A stretch of DNA of 16,676 nucleotides from Hominisplanchenecus_A murintestinalis (GTDB lineage: Bacteria; Bacillota; Clostridia; Lachnospirales; Lachnospiraceae), in NCBI RefSeq assembly GCF_943193015.1, contig NZ_CALPCM010000047.1, positions 1 to 16,676 on the forward strand, given 5' to 3'. Below the pieces are notes generated by a model, which did no database searches, had not been told where the DNA came from, and saw only the letters and a program-made list of their open reading frames with translations. How positions within the stretch are numbered: the stretch's first letter is position 1; every line of letters starts with the position of its first letter. The translations under genes were made by a program, and so were the position numbers. This document shows, piece after piece, positions 1 to 6,653 of this stretch.

Positions 1-90
1 TGAGATAAAAAGGCTATGTAAAACTAGTTTCATAAAGAAAATCAGAAAAGTGCCAACGAACACTTGACACAAACAACGTGGAATTGGTGC

Positions 91-119
91 TTGTGCATCC
101 AGCCCAGGTGTGGTATACT
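91..119 (+). promoter_or_regulatory. Extended -10 promoter upstream of the scaffold-capsid genes
   Basis: TTGTGC (91-96) is followed after 17 bp by TATACT (114-119). TG stands one base upstream of the -10 hexamer (TGGTATACT), which makes an extended -10 element. Transcription would start near position 126 and run into the two hairpins before the scaffold gene. The -35 match is moderate. Confidence 0.5.
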
Positions 120-125
120 AGCTTT

Positions 126-257
126 AAGGTGAAAATCAGAAAATAGACAAGTACCCCATCCGGCGCCGTCCTGCCGGATGGAAGCCGATACTTTTCAGGC
201 GTGGGAACGATTCAGTGATGGTTATTAAATTATCGCTGGCTTGTTCCCACGCCTTTT
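126..257 (+). ncRNA. Candidate small RNA or attenuated leader with two hairpins
   Basis: Hairpin 1 pairs CCATCCGG (156-163) with CCGGATGG (174-181). Hairpin 2 pairs GGCGTGGGAAC (198-208) with GTTCCCACGCC (243-253). Inside it, a 4x4 internal loop leads to a second 7-bp stem, CAGTGAT (213-219) with ATCGCTG (232-238, one G-U pair). TTTT follows at 254-257, so hairpin 2 has the form of an intrinsic terminator. A promoter sits just upstream. Together these outline either a stand-alone RNA of about 130 nt or a leader that attenuates the scaffold-capsid operon. The structure is read by eye; no known family is recognised. Confidence 0.4.
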
Positions 258-325
258 CTGGTTCTCCCTGTATAAAACATCTTCTTACAGAGCCGCCGGG
301 CGTTAAACGGGGAAAGGGGAAGGAC

Positions 326-769
326 ATGGAAAACCAGAACATGGAGAATGTAACCCAGCAGCAGGGGGCAGGGCAGGACGCCCAGAACCAGCAGCAGGAA
401 GAACCGAAGCTTTTCACGCAAGAGGAAGTAAGCGAGATTGTACAGCGGCGGCTTGCAAGGGCAAAAGCCGGGCAGCCTGGGGTGGACTATGCAGCCAGGG
501 AACAGGAGCTAAACCGCCGGGAGTTACAGCTTGACGCAAGGGAGAAGCTTGCAGATGCTGGTGTATCGCGTGACTATCTCCCTCTTGTAAATTGCAACAG
601 CAAAGAGGAAATGGAAAAAAGTATAAAACTCATTGCCGAGCTGACCGGGAAGCAGAAGAAAGCCGAAACGGGCTACCGGGTAATTTCGCACATGAAGGAG
701 CCGGAGAAACGCGCAAGCTATCCAGACGGCGACCCGGATATCAGGGCAGCAATGGGGCTGAAAGGATAG
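326..769 (+). CDS. Phage capsid scaffolding protein (DUF4355-like)
   Basis: The product is a 147-aa acidic, glutamine-rich, probably helical protein. The N-terminal third is low in complexity (Q/N/E-rich). The middle has an arginine-rich helix (residues about 38-47) and a stretch of heptad-like E/L/R residues. The C-terminus, PDIRAAMGLKG, resembles the ends of phage scaffold proteins of the DUF4355 type. Such proteins guide major capsid assembly and leave the head before maturation. The start at 326 follows GGGGAAGGA at a good distance; an in-frame ATG at 215 lies inside the hairpin leader and lacks a ribosome site. The capsid gene begins 7 nt after the stop, the usual scaffold-capsid order. 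The family name is from memory of sequence style. Confidence 0.75.
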   Translation: MENQNMENVTQQQGAGQDAQNQQQEEPKLFTQEEVSEIVQRRLARAKAGQPGVDYAAREQELNRRELQLDAREKLADAGVSRDYLPLVNCNSKEEMEKSIKLIAELTGKQKKAETGYRVISHMKEPEKRASYPDGDPDIRAAMGLKG

Positions 770-776
770 ATAGTAT

Positions 777-1625
777 ATGGCAATAGAATTAGCAGAAGAG
801 TATCTGCCTTATGTGGATGAACAGTTTTCCACGGAAAGCAAGAAAGCACTGGTCACAAACCAAGATTTTTCGTGGGCTGGTGCGCATACAGTGAAGATAT
901 ACAAAGTCTCTACCGGGACTATGAATGATTACGGCAGAAAAGGTGCGGTGGGTGAGAACTGGAGCCGCTACGGCAACGTGCAGAGCCTGGACGCGACCAC
1001 GCAGATAATGACGCTTAGGAATGACCGTTCCTTTACGTTCGCCATTGATGCGCTCGACGCAGAGGAGACGGCGGGCAACCTTGAAGCAGCGACAGCACTT
1101 GCGCGGCAAATCCGGCAGGTAGTCATCCCGGAGGTTGACACGTATACTTTCAATCAGATGTGTATTAATGCCGGGAATAAACCCGCTGCCGCCGCACTGA
1201 CGAAGGATAATATCTATCTGGAAATCATCGAAGCGAATAAAGTTCTTGATGATGCCGAAGTGCCGGAGACAGAACGGCAGCTTATCGTTACGCCGGATGT
1301 TTATCATCTCATGAAGCAGTGTAAGGATATTGTGCTGGAGACGGATATCGGCGCAGACATGCGGCTCCGTGGGGTTATTGGAAACCTAGACGGGCTGTCA
1401 GTGATGAGGGTTCCGGCTTCCAGGCTCCCCAAAGATTTCGGGTTCATGGTTGCACATCCGTGTGCGACTGTAGCGCCTACGAAGCTGGAGAGCTATAAAA
1501 CGCACGAGAACCCGCCTGGTATCAGCGGTTTCCTGGTAGAAGGCCGTATCGTGTATGATGCGTTTGTCATGGAGAATAAAGCGAAAGCGATTTATTACCA
1601 GGCACAGCCAACAGACGCAAAATAA
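777..1625 (+). CDS. Phage major capsid protein, probably HK97 fold
   Basis: This 282-aa protein has the size and make-up of a Firmicutes phage major capsid protein. It has an N-terminal segment with KALVTNQDFSWAGAHTVKIYKV (two overlapping halves of a beta-rich start), a central helical stretch rich in A/E/R (residues about 95-125), and a C-terminal part with YKTHENPPGISGFLVEGRI that looks like the capsid P-domain and A-domain end. It follows directly after the scaffold gene with an AAAGGA ribosome site at 761-766. A GC-rich hairpin follows the stop. No maturation protease, portal or connector gene is next to it, which is unusual for a tailed phage head cluster. The frame is intact, so a functional shell protein is plausible. 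Confidence 0.8.
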   Translation: MAIELAEEYLPYVDEQFSTESKKALVTNQDFSWAGAHTVKIYKVSTGTMNDYGRKGAVGENWSRYGNVQSLDATTQIMTLRNDRSFTFAIDALDAEETAGNLEAATALARQIRQVVIPEVDTYTFNQMCINAGNKPAAAALTKDNIYLEIIEANKVLDDAEVPETERQLIVTPDVYHLMKQCKDIVLETDIGADMRLRGVIGNLDGLSVMRVPASRLPKDFGFMVAHPCATVAPTKLESYKTHENPPGISGFLVEGRIVYDAFVMENKAKAIYYQAQPTDAK

Positions 1626-1631
1626 GAAAGC

Positions 1632-1665
1632 AGCCCCGGAGTCCTAACGGACAGCCGGGGCTTTG
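1632..1665 (+). terminator. Hairpin between capsid and sigma genes
   Basis: AGCCCCGG (1632-1639) pairs with CCGGGGCT (1655-1662). An inner GTCC/GGAC stem (1641-1644 with 1649-1652) closes a TAAC loop, and TTT follows. The short T-run suggests partial termination or mRNA end protection for the capsid transcript; the sigma gene starts 22 nt later. Confidence 0.55.
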
Positions 1666-1687
1666 CAGTCCAGGGAGGTGCGACACC

Positions 1688-2566
1688 ATGACGAACGAAG
1701 AGCTTGTAGCGCGCATCCGTGCGGGCGTGGATGAAGCGGAGAACATGCTGAACCTGTGGCAGCAGAACCGGGGGCTTATACATACCATAGCCCGGAAGTA
1801 TGCCGCATATGATGATATAGAGGACTTGGAGCAGCAGGGCTATATTGGCTTGTGTGATGCCGTGCAAAACTACCGGCCGGAAGATGGAACGGTATTTTCT
1901 ACTTGTGCCGGGTTCTGGATAAGGGCAAGCATACGGCGGTATATAGATAAATATTCTTCGCCAATACGTATATCAGTGAACAGGCGGGAAGATATCGCCA
2001 AATACCGCCGCATGTGTTCAGTATTTGAGCGGGAGTATGGAAAAGAACCAACCGAACAGGAAGCAAGCCGTTATCTTGGGGTGAGCCTGGAAACCCTGAA
2101 ACGGATAAAGGAAGCCGCCAGCATGGCTACATTAGCGAGCCTGGATGAGCCAATAGCGGAGCAGGACGGGGAAACCACCCTTGCAGACTTGCAGCCTGGG
2201 CGTGATGATGTGGAGGGAAGCGTAGTGGATGCCGCGCAGCAGGAACAGCTAAAAGCGGTTATATGGACGCTGGTGGATGCTCTGCCGGGGAAACAAGCCC
2301 CGGTGCTGCGGATGCGCTTTCAAGAGGGGCTGACGCTGGAGGAAATAGGGGCGAAGCTAGGTATTACCCGTCAGGGGGTATGGGACCAAGAACGCCACGC
2401 TCTCCGGGAACTTCGGAAACCCAAAAGGGCGCGCCGCCTGCTGCCGTTCCGTGACGAGTACATCTCTGAACATGCGTTCCGTGGGAATGGAGCCGGGACG
2501 TTTAACCGCACCTGGACGAGCAGCACGGAAAAGCTTGCGTTAAGGCTTGCAGAGCGGTATAATTGA
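1688..2566 (+). CDS. Sigma-70-family RNA polymerase sigma factor, phage type
   Basis: The 292-aa product has sigma region 2 at residues about 27-90 (NRGLIHTIARKY, then DLEQQGYIGLCDAVQ and the DNA-melting part FWIRASIRRYIDKY). A region-3-like helical part spans about 95-150 with EPTEQEASRYLGVS. Region 4 is a helix-turn-helix at about 214-245 (GLTLEEIGAKLGITRQGV). A basic C-terminal extension of about 50 residues after it is not part of the usual sigma fold. The ribosome site GGGAGGTG precedes the ATG by 8 nt. Sigma-like proteins in phages and islands often switch on late genes, so it may drive the capsid cassette or other element promoters; that is inference. It is the last gene before the att site, an odd place for a late regulator. 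Confidence 0.85.
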   Translation: MTNEELVARIRAGVDEAENMLNLWQQNRGLIHTIARKYAAYDDIEDLEQQGYIGLCDAVQNYRPEDGTVFSTCAGFWIRASIRRYIDKYSSPIRISVNRREDIAKYRRMCSVFEREYGKEPTEQEASRYLGVSLETLKRIKEAASMATLASLDEPIAEQDGETTLADLQPGRDDVEGSVVDAAQQEQLKAVIWTLVDALPGKQAPVLRMRFQEGLTLEEIGAKLGITRQGVWDQERHALRELRKPKRARRLLPFRDEYISEHAFRGNGAGTFNRTWTSSTEKLALRLAERYN

Positions 2567-2583
2567 CTAACATTTGACTAACA
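2563..2583 (+). repeat. Two copies of TTGACTAACA, 11 bp apart
   Basis: TTGACTAACA occurs at 2563-2572 and at 2574-2583, one helical turn apart, starting at the sigma gene stop. They lie about 120 bp inside the element from the tRNA att core. That is the distance and phasing expected of arm-type integrase or excisionase sites; this role is inferred. Confidence 0.5.
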
Positions 2584-2698
2584 AAGCTATGTAAAATAAT
2601 TGAAAACAGGGCAAAGATAGAAAAAGGGGAGTGCCGAGAAATGCCCGTTTTAAGCCATTTTCGGGGGATATCAGGAGATAAGAAAAAGGTTTCTGCAA

Positions 2699-2742
2699 GA
2701 CTTTTAATCAAGTTGTCCGGGGTTCGAATCCCCGATGTCTCA
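2699..2742 (+). other. Attachment site: 3' fragment of tRNA-Lys(UUU)
   Basis: The 44 nt fit the 3' half of a tRNA. They give the anticodon loop CTTTTAA (2701-2707, anticodon TTT), the 3' anticodon strand TCAAG (2708-2712) and a 5-nt variable loop. The T arm follows as CGGGG-TTCGAAT-CCCCG (2718-2734), then the acceptor strand ATGTCTC and discriminator A. CCA is not encoded. The sequence to the left cannot form the anticodon 5' strand, D arm or acceptor 5' strand, so this is not a working tRNA. It is the copy of the att core left at the far end when an element integrates into a tRNA gene. The intact tRNA should stand at the other end of the element. Confidence 0.85.
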
Positions 2743-2774
2743 CTAAAAAACCTAGTAAGTAAGCGGGTTTCAAG

Positions 2775-2809
2775 AAGAAAAGCACTCTCGTGTTGAGGGT
2801 GCTTTTCTT
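2775..2809 (+). terminator. Terminator of the original tRNA-Lys gene
   Basis: AAGAAAAGCAC (2775-2785) pairs with GTGCTTTTCTT (2799-2809). The stem continues through T-G and CTC/GAG to a GTGTT loop. The T-rich 3' arm gives an intrinsic terminator, 32 nt after the tRNA fragment. Confidence 0.75.
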
Positions 2810-2883
2810 CACGTTGACTGCGCTTTTTGGTTTATCCGGGGATAAATTCAAGAGTAAATGTCTCAAAAATGTCTCAGTGATAA

Positions 2884-2913
2884 GTAAAGAACCCGCCGAA
2901 GCAGGTTCTTTAC
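2884..2913. terminator. Perfect 10-bp hairpin, possible bidirectional terminator
   Basis: GTAAAGAACC (2884-2893) pairs with GGTTCTTTAC (2904-2913), with an inner GC-CGAA-GC pairing. The arms are A-rich on one side and T-rich on the other, as in a bidirectional terminator. No gene ends close by. The rest of 2,743-3,107 holds a further CGCAGCTT/AAGCTGCG hairpin (2951-2971) and two extra ATGTCTCA copies, and I see no gene in it. Confidence 0.5.
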
Positions 2914-3107
2914 AAGGAAAGAGAAAAAATAAAATTTTGAGGGAGTTCTCCGCAGCTTTGTGGAAGCTGCGAAGAGTGAGTTATGAAAATATATTAGCTG
3001 TTTGCTAATACATTTATAGTATAAGCGAAATCTGTGTTCAAAGTATGTTTTTTATCTAAAGAAAATGCAAAGATTATTAAAAATAAAGGTAAGCGGGAGC
3101 AGAGGAA

Positions 3108-4547
3108 ATGAATTTGTATGATAAGCTTTTGCAATATCAATCATCCGAAATGTATCCTTTTCATATGCCGGGACATAAGCGTAGGAAAGATGATTTTGCG
3201 AATCCTTTTTTAATTGATATTACGGAAATTGAAGGATTTGATAATTTGCACCATGCGGAGGGAATTTTAAAAGATGCGCAGGATAGAGCAGCGGCTCTGT
3301 ATCATTCAGAAGAGACGTATTTTTTGGTTAATGGGAGTACATGCGGTATTTTGGCGGCGGTATCGGCCTGTATGACCAGGGGTGGAAAGATTCTTATGGC
3401 AAGAAATTGTCATAAAGCAGCATATCACGCGGCATATCTAAGAGGGCTGGATATAGAATATCTGTATCCGGAGAAAGAGGATATATTTGGAATTAACGGA
3501 GGGATTCATGAGGATATTGTGGAGAAGGCTTTAGAAGAATTTCAGGATATTCAGGCCGTTATGATTACTTCTCCTACTTATGACGGTGTAGTGTCTAATG
3601 TGGAAAAGATAGCGCAGATTGTTCACAGAAAAGGGATTCCATTGATTGTGGATGAAGCTCACGGGGCGCATTTTGGATTTCATGAATATTTTCCAAAGAG
3701 TTCGGTGGAAATGGGAGCAGATTTGGTGATTCATAGTTTGCATAAGACGCTGCCTTCTCTTACACAAACGGCGCTTCTTCATGTGAATGGAAACAGGGTG
3801 GACAGAGAATGCCTGAGAAAGTTTTTAGATATTTATCAGACAAGCAGCCCGTCTTATGTATTTATGGCCGGAATGGATTCATGTGTTTGTCTTCTTGAAA
3901 AAAGAGGAGGAGAACTTTTTGAAAGTTTAAGAAGAAATCTGGAGGTTTTCTATAAACAAACGGAAAGTTTAGGATGTATTTATCTGGCAAATCATGGACT
4001 TATGGGGAAAAGCGGGATTCATGATTTTGATAGGTCAAAATTAGTAATTTCTGCAAGAAAAGCGGGATTTACAGGAAATCAGCTGGCTAATCTGTTGAGG
4101 AATAGATATCATTTGGAGCTGGAAATGGCGGGGGGAAGTTATGGATTGGCGCTGACTTCAATATCAGATACAGAAGAAGGGTTTTTGAGGCTTTCTGAGG
4201 CTTTAAAAGAAATAGATGCCTGTCTGGAAAATAAAATTGAGAAGAATACAGAGAAAAGTACTTTGACAATAGAGGATATTGTTATTAAAAATGAAGTGTG
4301 GTGCAGAATCCATGAGGCTTTGGAGAGTCCGGGAGAGTCTGTTTTGCTGGAAAAGGCAGAAGGAAAGATTTGCAGGGAATTTGTTTATCTTTATCCGCCG
4401 GGAATTCCTATGCTGGTTCCGGGTGAAATCATCAGCAGGGAGGTTTTGGGCAAAATCAGACGGCTTGTTAGGGAAGGGTATTCTGTTCAGGGAATGGCGG
4501 ATTATTCTGCAGAACACATACAGGTAATGAATACTGCCATTTTTTAA
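3108..4547 (+). CDS. Orn/Lys/Arg decarboxylase family protein (YaaO/SpeA-like)
   Basis: The 479-aa protein belongs to the PLP-dependent fold-type I basic amino acid decarboxylases, which release CO2 from arginine, lysine or ornithine to give agmatine, cadaverine or putrescine. The N-terminus has MYPFHMPGHKR, typical of the family. DEAHGAHFG (Asp182 to Gly190) carries the aspartate that binds the PLP pyridine nitrogen. SLHKTLPSLTQ carries the Schiff-base lysine, Lys213. The C-terminal domain has YPPGIPMLVPGE, near the substrate site. The length fits the short Gram-positive form, which lacks the large N-terminal wing domain of the E. coli enzymes. AGAGGAA precedes the ATG. It sits before holB as yaaO does in Bacillus, but tmk, yaaQ and yaaR are missing between them. 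Which amino acid it uses cannot be told from the sequence. Confidence 0.9.
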   Translation: MNLYDKLLQYQSSEMYPFHMPGHKRRKDDFANPFLIDITEIEGFDNLHHAEGILKDAQDRAAALYHSEETYFLVNGSTCGILAAVSACMTRGGKILMARNCHKAAYHAAYLRGLDIEYLYPEKEDIFGINGGIHEDIVEKALEEFQDIQAVMITSPTYDGVVSNVEKIAQIVHRKGIPLIVDEAHGAHFGFHEYFPKSSVEMGADLVIHSLHKTLPSLTQTALLHVNGNRVDRECLRKFLDIYQTSSPSYVFMAGMDSCVCLLEKRGGELFESLRRNLEVFYKQTESLGCIYLANHGLMGKSGIHDFDRSKLVISARKAGFTGNQLANLLRNRYHLELEMAGGSYGLALTSISDTEEGFLRLSEALKEIDACLENKIEKNTEKSTLTIEDIVIKNEVWCRIHEALESPGESVLLEKAEGKICREFVYLYPPGIPMLVPGEIISREVLGKIRRLVREGYSVQGMADYSAEHIQVMNTAIF

Positions 4548-4580
4548 AGAGTTATAAATTTTTAGATATTTTTCTAGGTA

Positions 4581-4603
4581 AACGCACAAATGTGTGTTAT
4601 AAT
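4581..4603 (+). promoter_or_regulatory. Extended -10 promoter with overlapping palindrome, holB operon
   Basis: TGTTATAAT (4595-4603) is an extended -10 element; no good -35 is visible. The near-palindrome AACGCAC-AAAT-GTGTGTT (4581-4598) occupies the spacer and touches the -10. That position suits an operator. The transcript would have a leader of about 140 nt before holB. Confidence 0.5.
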
Positions 4604-4623
4604 CTTTATTAAATGAAATGAAA

Positions 4624-4670
4624 ATATTTTGCTGCAAAAATGTGCAGTATTCGTATATGCAGCAGAATAT
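4624..4670 (+). promoter_or_regulatory. Long hairpin in the holB leader
   Basis: ATATTTTGCTGCA (4624-4636) pairs with TGCAGCAGAATAT (4658-4670), 13 pairs with one G-U, around a 21-nt loop. No T-run follows on the plus strand, so it does not look like a terminator for holB. It may stabilise or regulate the leader, or terminate antisense transcription. Confidence 0.4.
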
Positions 4671-4749
4671 GAACAATGTATGTAATTAGAGATAGAAATG
4701 AACTGTTATTAAAGTACAGATAGACACAGGATGATTATGAGGTGGTAAT

Positions 4750-5745
4750 ATGCCGGGATTTAGAGATATTGTTGGACATAAAGAGGCGATACAGCATTTG
4801 GAAAGTGCGATGAAGCTAGATAAGGTTTCTCATGCTTATATTATCAATGGAGAAAAGGGTTCTGGAAAAAAGCTGTTGGCTTCTGCTTTTGCCCAGGTGC
4901 TGCAGTGCGAAAGGAAAGAGAAAGATTCCTGTGGGGAATGCAGATCCTGCAGACAGGCTGAGAGCGGAAATCACCCTGATATTATAAGGATAGTGCATGA
5001 GAAACCAAATAGCATCAGCGTAGATGAGATTAGGGAGCAGCTGGTGAATGACGTTCAGATAAAGCCATATAGCAGCAAATATAAAATTTATATTGTGCCG
5101 GAGGCGGAAAAGCTTACTGTGCAGGCACAGAATGCTTTGTTGAAAACTATAGAAGAGCCGCCGTTTTATGCGGTTATTATTCTGCTTACCGTGAATGCGT
5201 CTACATTGCTGCCTACGGTTTTGTCCAGATGTGTGATGTTGAATATGAAACCTGTATCAGATAAACAGGTGAGACAGTATCTGATGGAACATGTGCAGAT
5301 TCCTGATTATCAGGCAGATATCTGCTCGGCATTTTCACATGGAAATATTGGACGCGCGATGGAACTTGCCACATCAGAAAAGTTTCAGGAGATTAAGAGC
5401 GCCGTTTTGGCTTTGGCTAGAGATGCGGCGAATATGGAAATACAGGATATTATTGTGTCTGTAAAATCAATGGTGGATTTTAAGCTGTTTATAGAAGACT
5501 TTTTTGATTTACTTGCAGTATGGTACTGTGATGTTCTGTATTTTAAGGCTACGAAGGATGTGGACGGGCTGGCGTTTAAAGATCAGGTACAAATGATTTC
5601 AGACCAGACAAGTAAGAGCTCCTATGAGGGGCTGGAAAGGATTCTGGACGGTATTCAAAAGGCAAAACAGCGTATTAACGCTAATGTAAATTTTGAATTG
5701 ACGATGGAATTGCTGTTTATGACAATAAAGGAGAGTTTAGCATAA
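4750..5745 (+). CDS. holB: DNA polymerase III delta' subunit (clamp loader)
   Basis: The 331-aa protein is an AAA+ clamp-loader subunit that helps load the beta sliding clamp during chromosome replication. The start FRDIVGHKEAIQHL and SHAYIINGEKGSGKK give a Walker A loop at residues 34-41. Cys53, Cys61, Cys64 and Cys67 form the zinc module of DnaX/HolB proteins. IYIVPEAEKLTVQAQNALLK and TIEEPP mark the Walker B region and the following helix; the usual DEAD-like box reads PEAE here, as is common in delta'. PTVLSRC is the SRC motif with the arginine finger. The C-terminal third is the helical collar domain. AGGTGG lies 6 nt before the ATG. The stop overlaps the ricT start by one base (TAATG), which implies translational coupling. 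Confidence 0.93.
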   Translation: MPGFRDIVGHKEAIQHLESAMKLDKVSHAYIINGEKGSGKKLLASAFAQVLQCERKEKDSCGECRSCRQAESGNHPDIIRIVHEKPNSISVDEIREQLVNDVQIKPYSSKYKIYIVPEAEKLTVQAQNALLKTIEEPPFYAVIILLTVNASTLLPTVLSRCVMLNMKPVSDKQVRQYLMEHVQIPDYQADICSAFSHGNIGRAMELATSEKFQEIKSAVLALARDAANMEIQDIIVSVKSMVDFKLFIEDFFDLLAVWYCDVLYFKATKDVDGLAFKDQVQMISDQTSKSSYEGLERILDGIQKAKQRINANVNFELTMELLFMTIKESLA

Positions 5746-6653
5746 TGGTAAAGATAATCGGAGTGAGATTTCGGAATGCCGGGAAGATTTATTATTTCAG
5801 TCCGCGGAAATTCCATATAAATAAAGGCGATCATGTTATCGTGGAGACTGCCAGGGGAATAGAGTATGGCACGGTGGTTATGGGTCCGAAGGAACTGCCG
5901 GAGAATGAAGTCATCCAGCCGCTGAAACCGGTAATCAGGATGGCTGATTCTGAGGATGATATGAAAGTGGAGAAAAATCATGAGAAGGAAAAGGAAGCTA
6001 TAAAAATCTGTCAGGAAAAGATTAAGAAGCATAATCTGGAGATGAAGCTGATTGATGCAGAGTATACGTTTGACAATAATAAGGTATTGTTTTACTTTAC
6101 TGCGGACGGCAGAATTGACTTCCGTGATTTGGTAAAGGATTTGGCATCAGTATTTAAGATGCGGATAGAACTTCGTCAGATTGGGGTAAGGGATGAAACA
6201 AAAATTGTCGGCGGTATTGGTATCTGTGGGAGAGCGTTGTGCTGCCATTCTTATTTATCGGAATTTATTCCGGTATCGATAAAGATGGCAAAGGAGCAAA
6301 ATCTTTCCCTGAATCCTTCAAAGATTTCAGGAGTATGCGGGAGACTTATGTGCTGCCTGAAGAATGAGGAGGAGACTTACGAATATCTGAACAGCAAGCT
6401 TCCCGGAATTGGAGATATGGTTCAGACTGACGATGGACTAAAGGGAGAAGTACAAAGTGTTAGCGTCCTGCGTCAGCTGGTCAAAATTATCGTAGATATT
6501 GACGGGGAGAAGGAAGCAAGGGAATATAAGGCAGACCAGCTTAAGTTCAGGGCAAGGCGGAAAAAAGAGAAAATATCTGTGGATGATAAAGAGCTAAAAG
6601 AGCTGGAGGAATTGGAAAAAAAGGAAGGAAAGTCCAAGAAAGATGAAAAATAA
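5745..6653 (+). CDS. ricT: RicT/YaaT, PSP1-domain protein of the RicA-F-T complex
   Basis: The 302-aa protein matches YaaT (RicT) of Bacillus, with the PSP1 C-terminal domain in residues about 60-150. In Bacillus the RicA-RicF-RicT complex binds iron-sulphur clusters, works with RNase Y in maturation of some mRNAs, and supports sporulation, competence and biofilm. Two cysteine clusters of the form CxxxxCC are visible at Cys161/166/167 (CGRALCC) and Cys198/203/204 (CGRLMCC), the expected cluster ligands. The tail after residue about 270 is lysine- and glutamate-rich and probably disordered. The gene overlaps holB by one base and trmN6 by 11, so the three form one operon. The order holB-yaaT is the Bacillus order. 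Confidence 0.93.
   Translation: MVKIIGVRFRNAGKIYYFSPRKFHINKGDHVIVETARGIEYGTVVMGPKELPENEVIQPLKPVIRMADSEDDMKVEKNHEKEKEAIKICQEKIKKHNLEMKLIDAEYTFDNNKVLFYFTADGRIDFRDLVKDLASVFKMRIELRQIGVRDETKIVGGIGICGRALCCHSYLSEFIPVSIKMAKEQNLSLNPSKISGVCGRLMCCLKNEEETYEYLNSKLPGIGDMVQTDDGLKGEVQSVSVLRQLVKIIVDIDGEKEAREYKADQLKFRARRKKEKISVDDKELKELEELEKKEGKSKKDEK

Larger units (their letters stand above)
1..2742. mobile_element. Right-hand end of a phage-like integrated element (partial)
   Basis: The segment carries a phage scaffold gene, a major capsid gene and a sigma-factor gene, all on the plus strand and all richer in G/C-ending codons than the genes that follow. It ends at a 3' fragment of a tRNA-Lys gene, which is where tyrosine-recombinase phages and islands commonly integrate. 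The tRNA 5' half is missing to the left of the fragment, so the foreign DNA lies on the left and the host on the right. The integrase and most of the element would lie beyond position 1. Whether it is a full prophage, a satellite or a remnant cannot be settled from this window. Confidence 0.75.

Noticed and set aside
64..69. TTGACA as a -35 box
   Set aside because: No -10 element stands 16-18 bp downstream; the TATACT at 114 is 44 bp away and pairs with TTGTGC at 91.
215..325. N-terminal extension of the scaffold protein from ATG 215
   Set aside because: It runs through the terminator-like hairpin and lacks a ribosome site. ATG 326 has a good one and fits the family length.
13..2596. 11-bp direct repeat GCTATGTAAAA at 13-23 and 2586-2596 as cassette borders
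   Set aside because: One exact 11-mer match between two places in about 2.7 kb is expected by chance, and nothing else marks borders there.
2699..2742. A complete tRNA gene
   Set aside because: The D arm, 5' anticodon strand and 5' acceptor strand are missing to the left, so it is only the 3' att fragment.
2790..3008. 72-aa open frame
   Set aside because: It starts inside the tRNA terminator hairpin, covers two more hairpins, and has no ribosome site or familiar motif.
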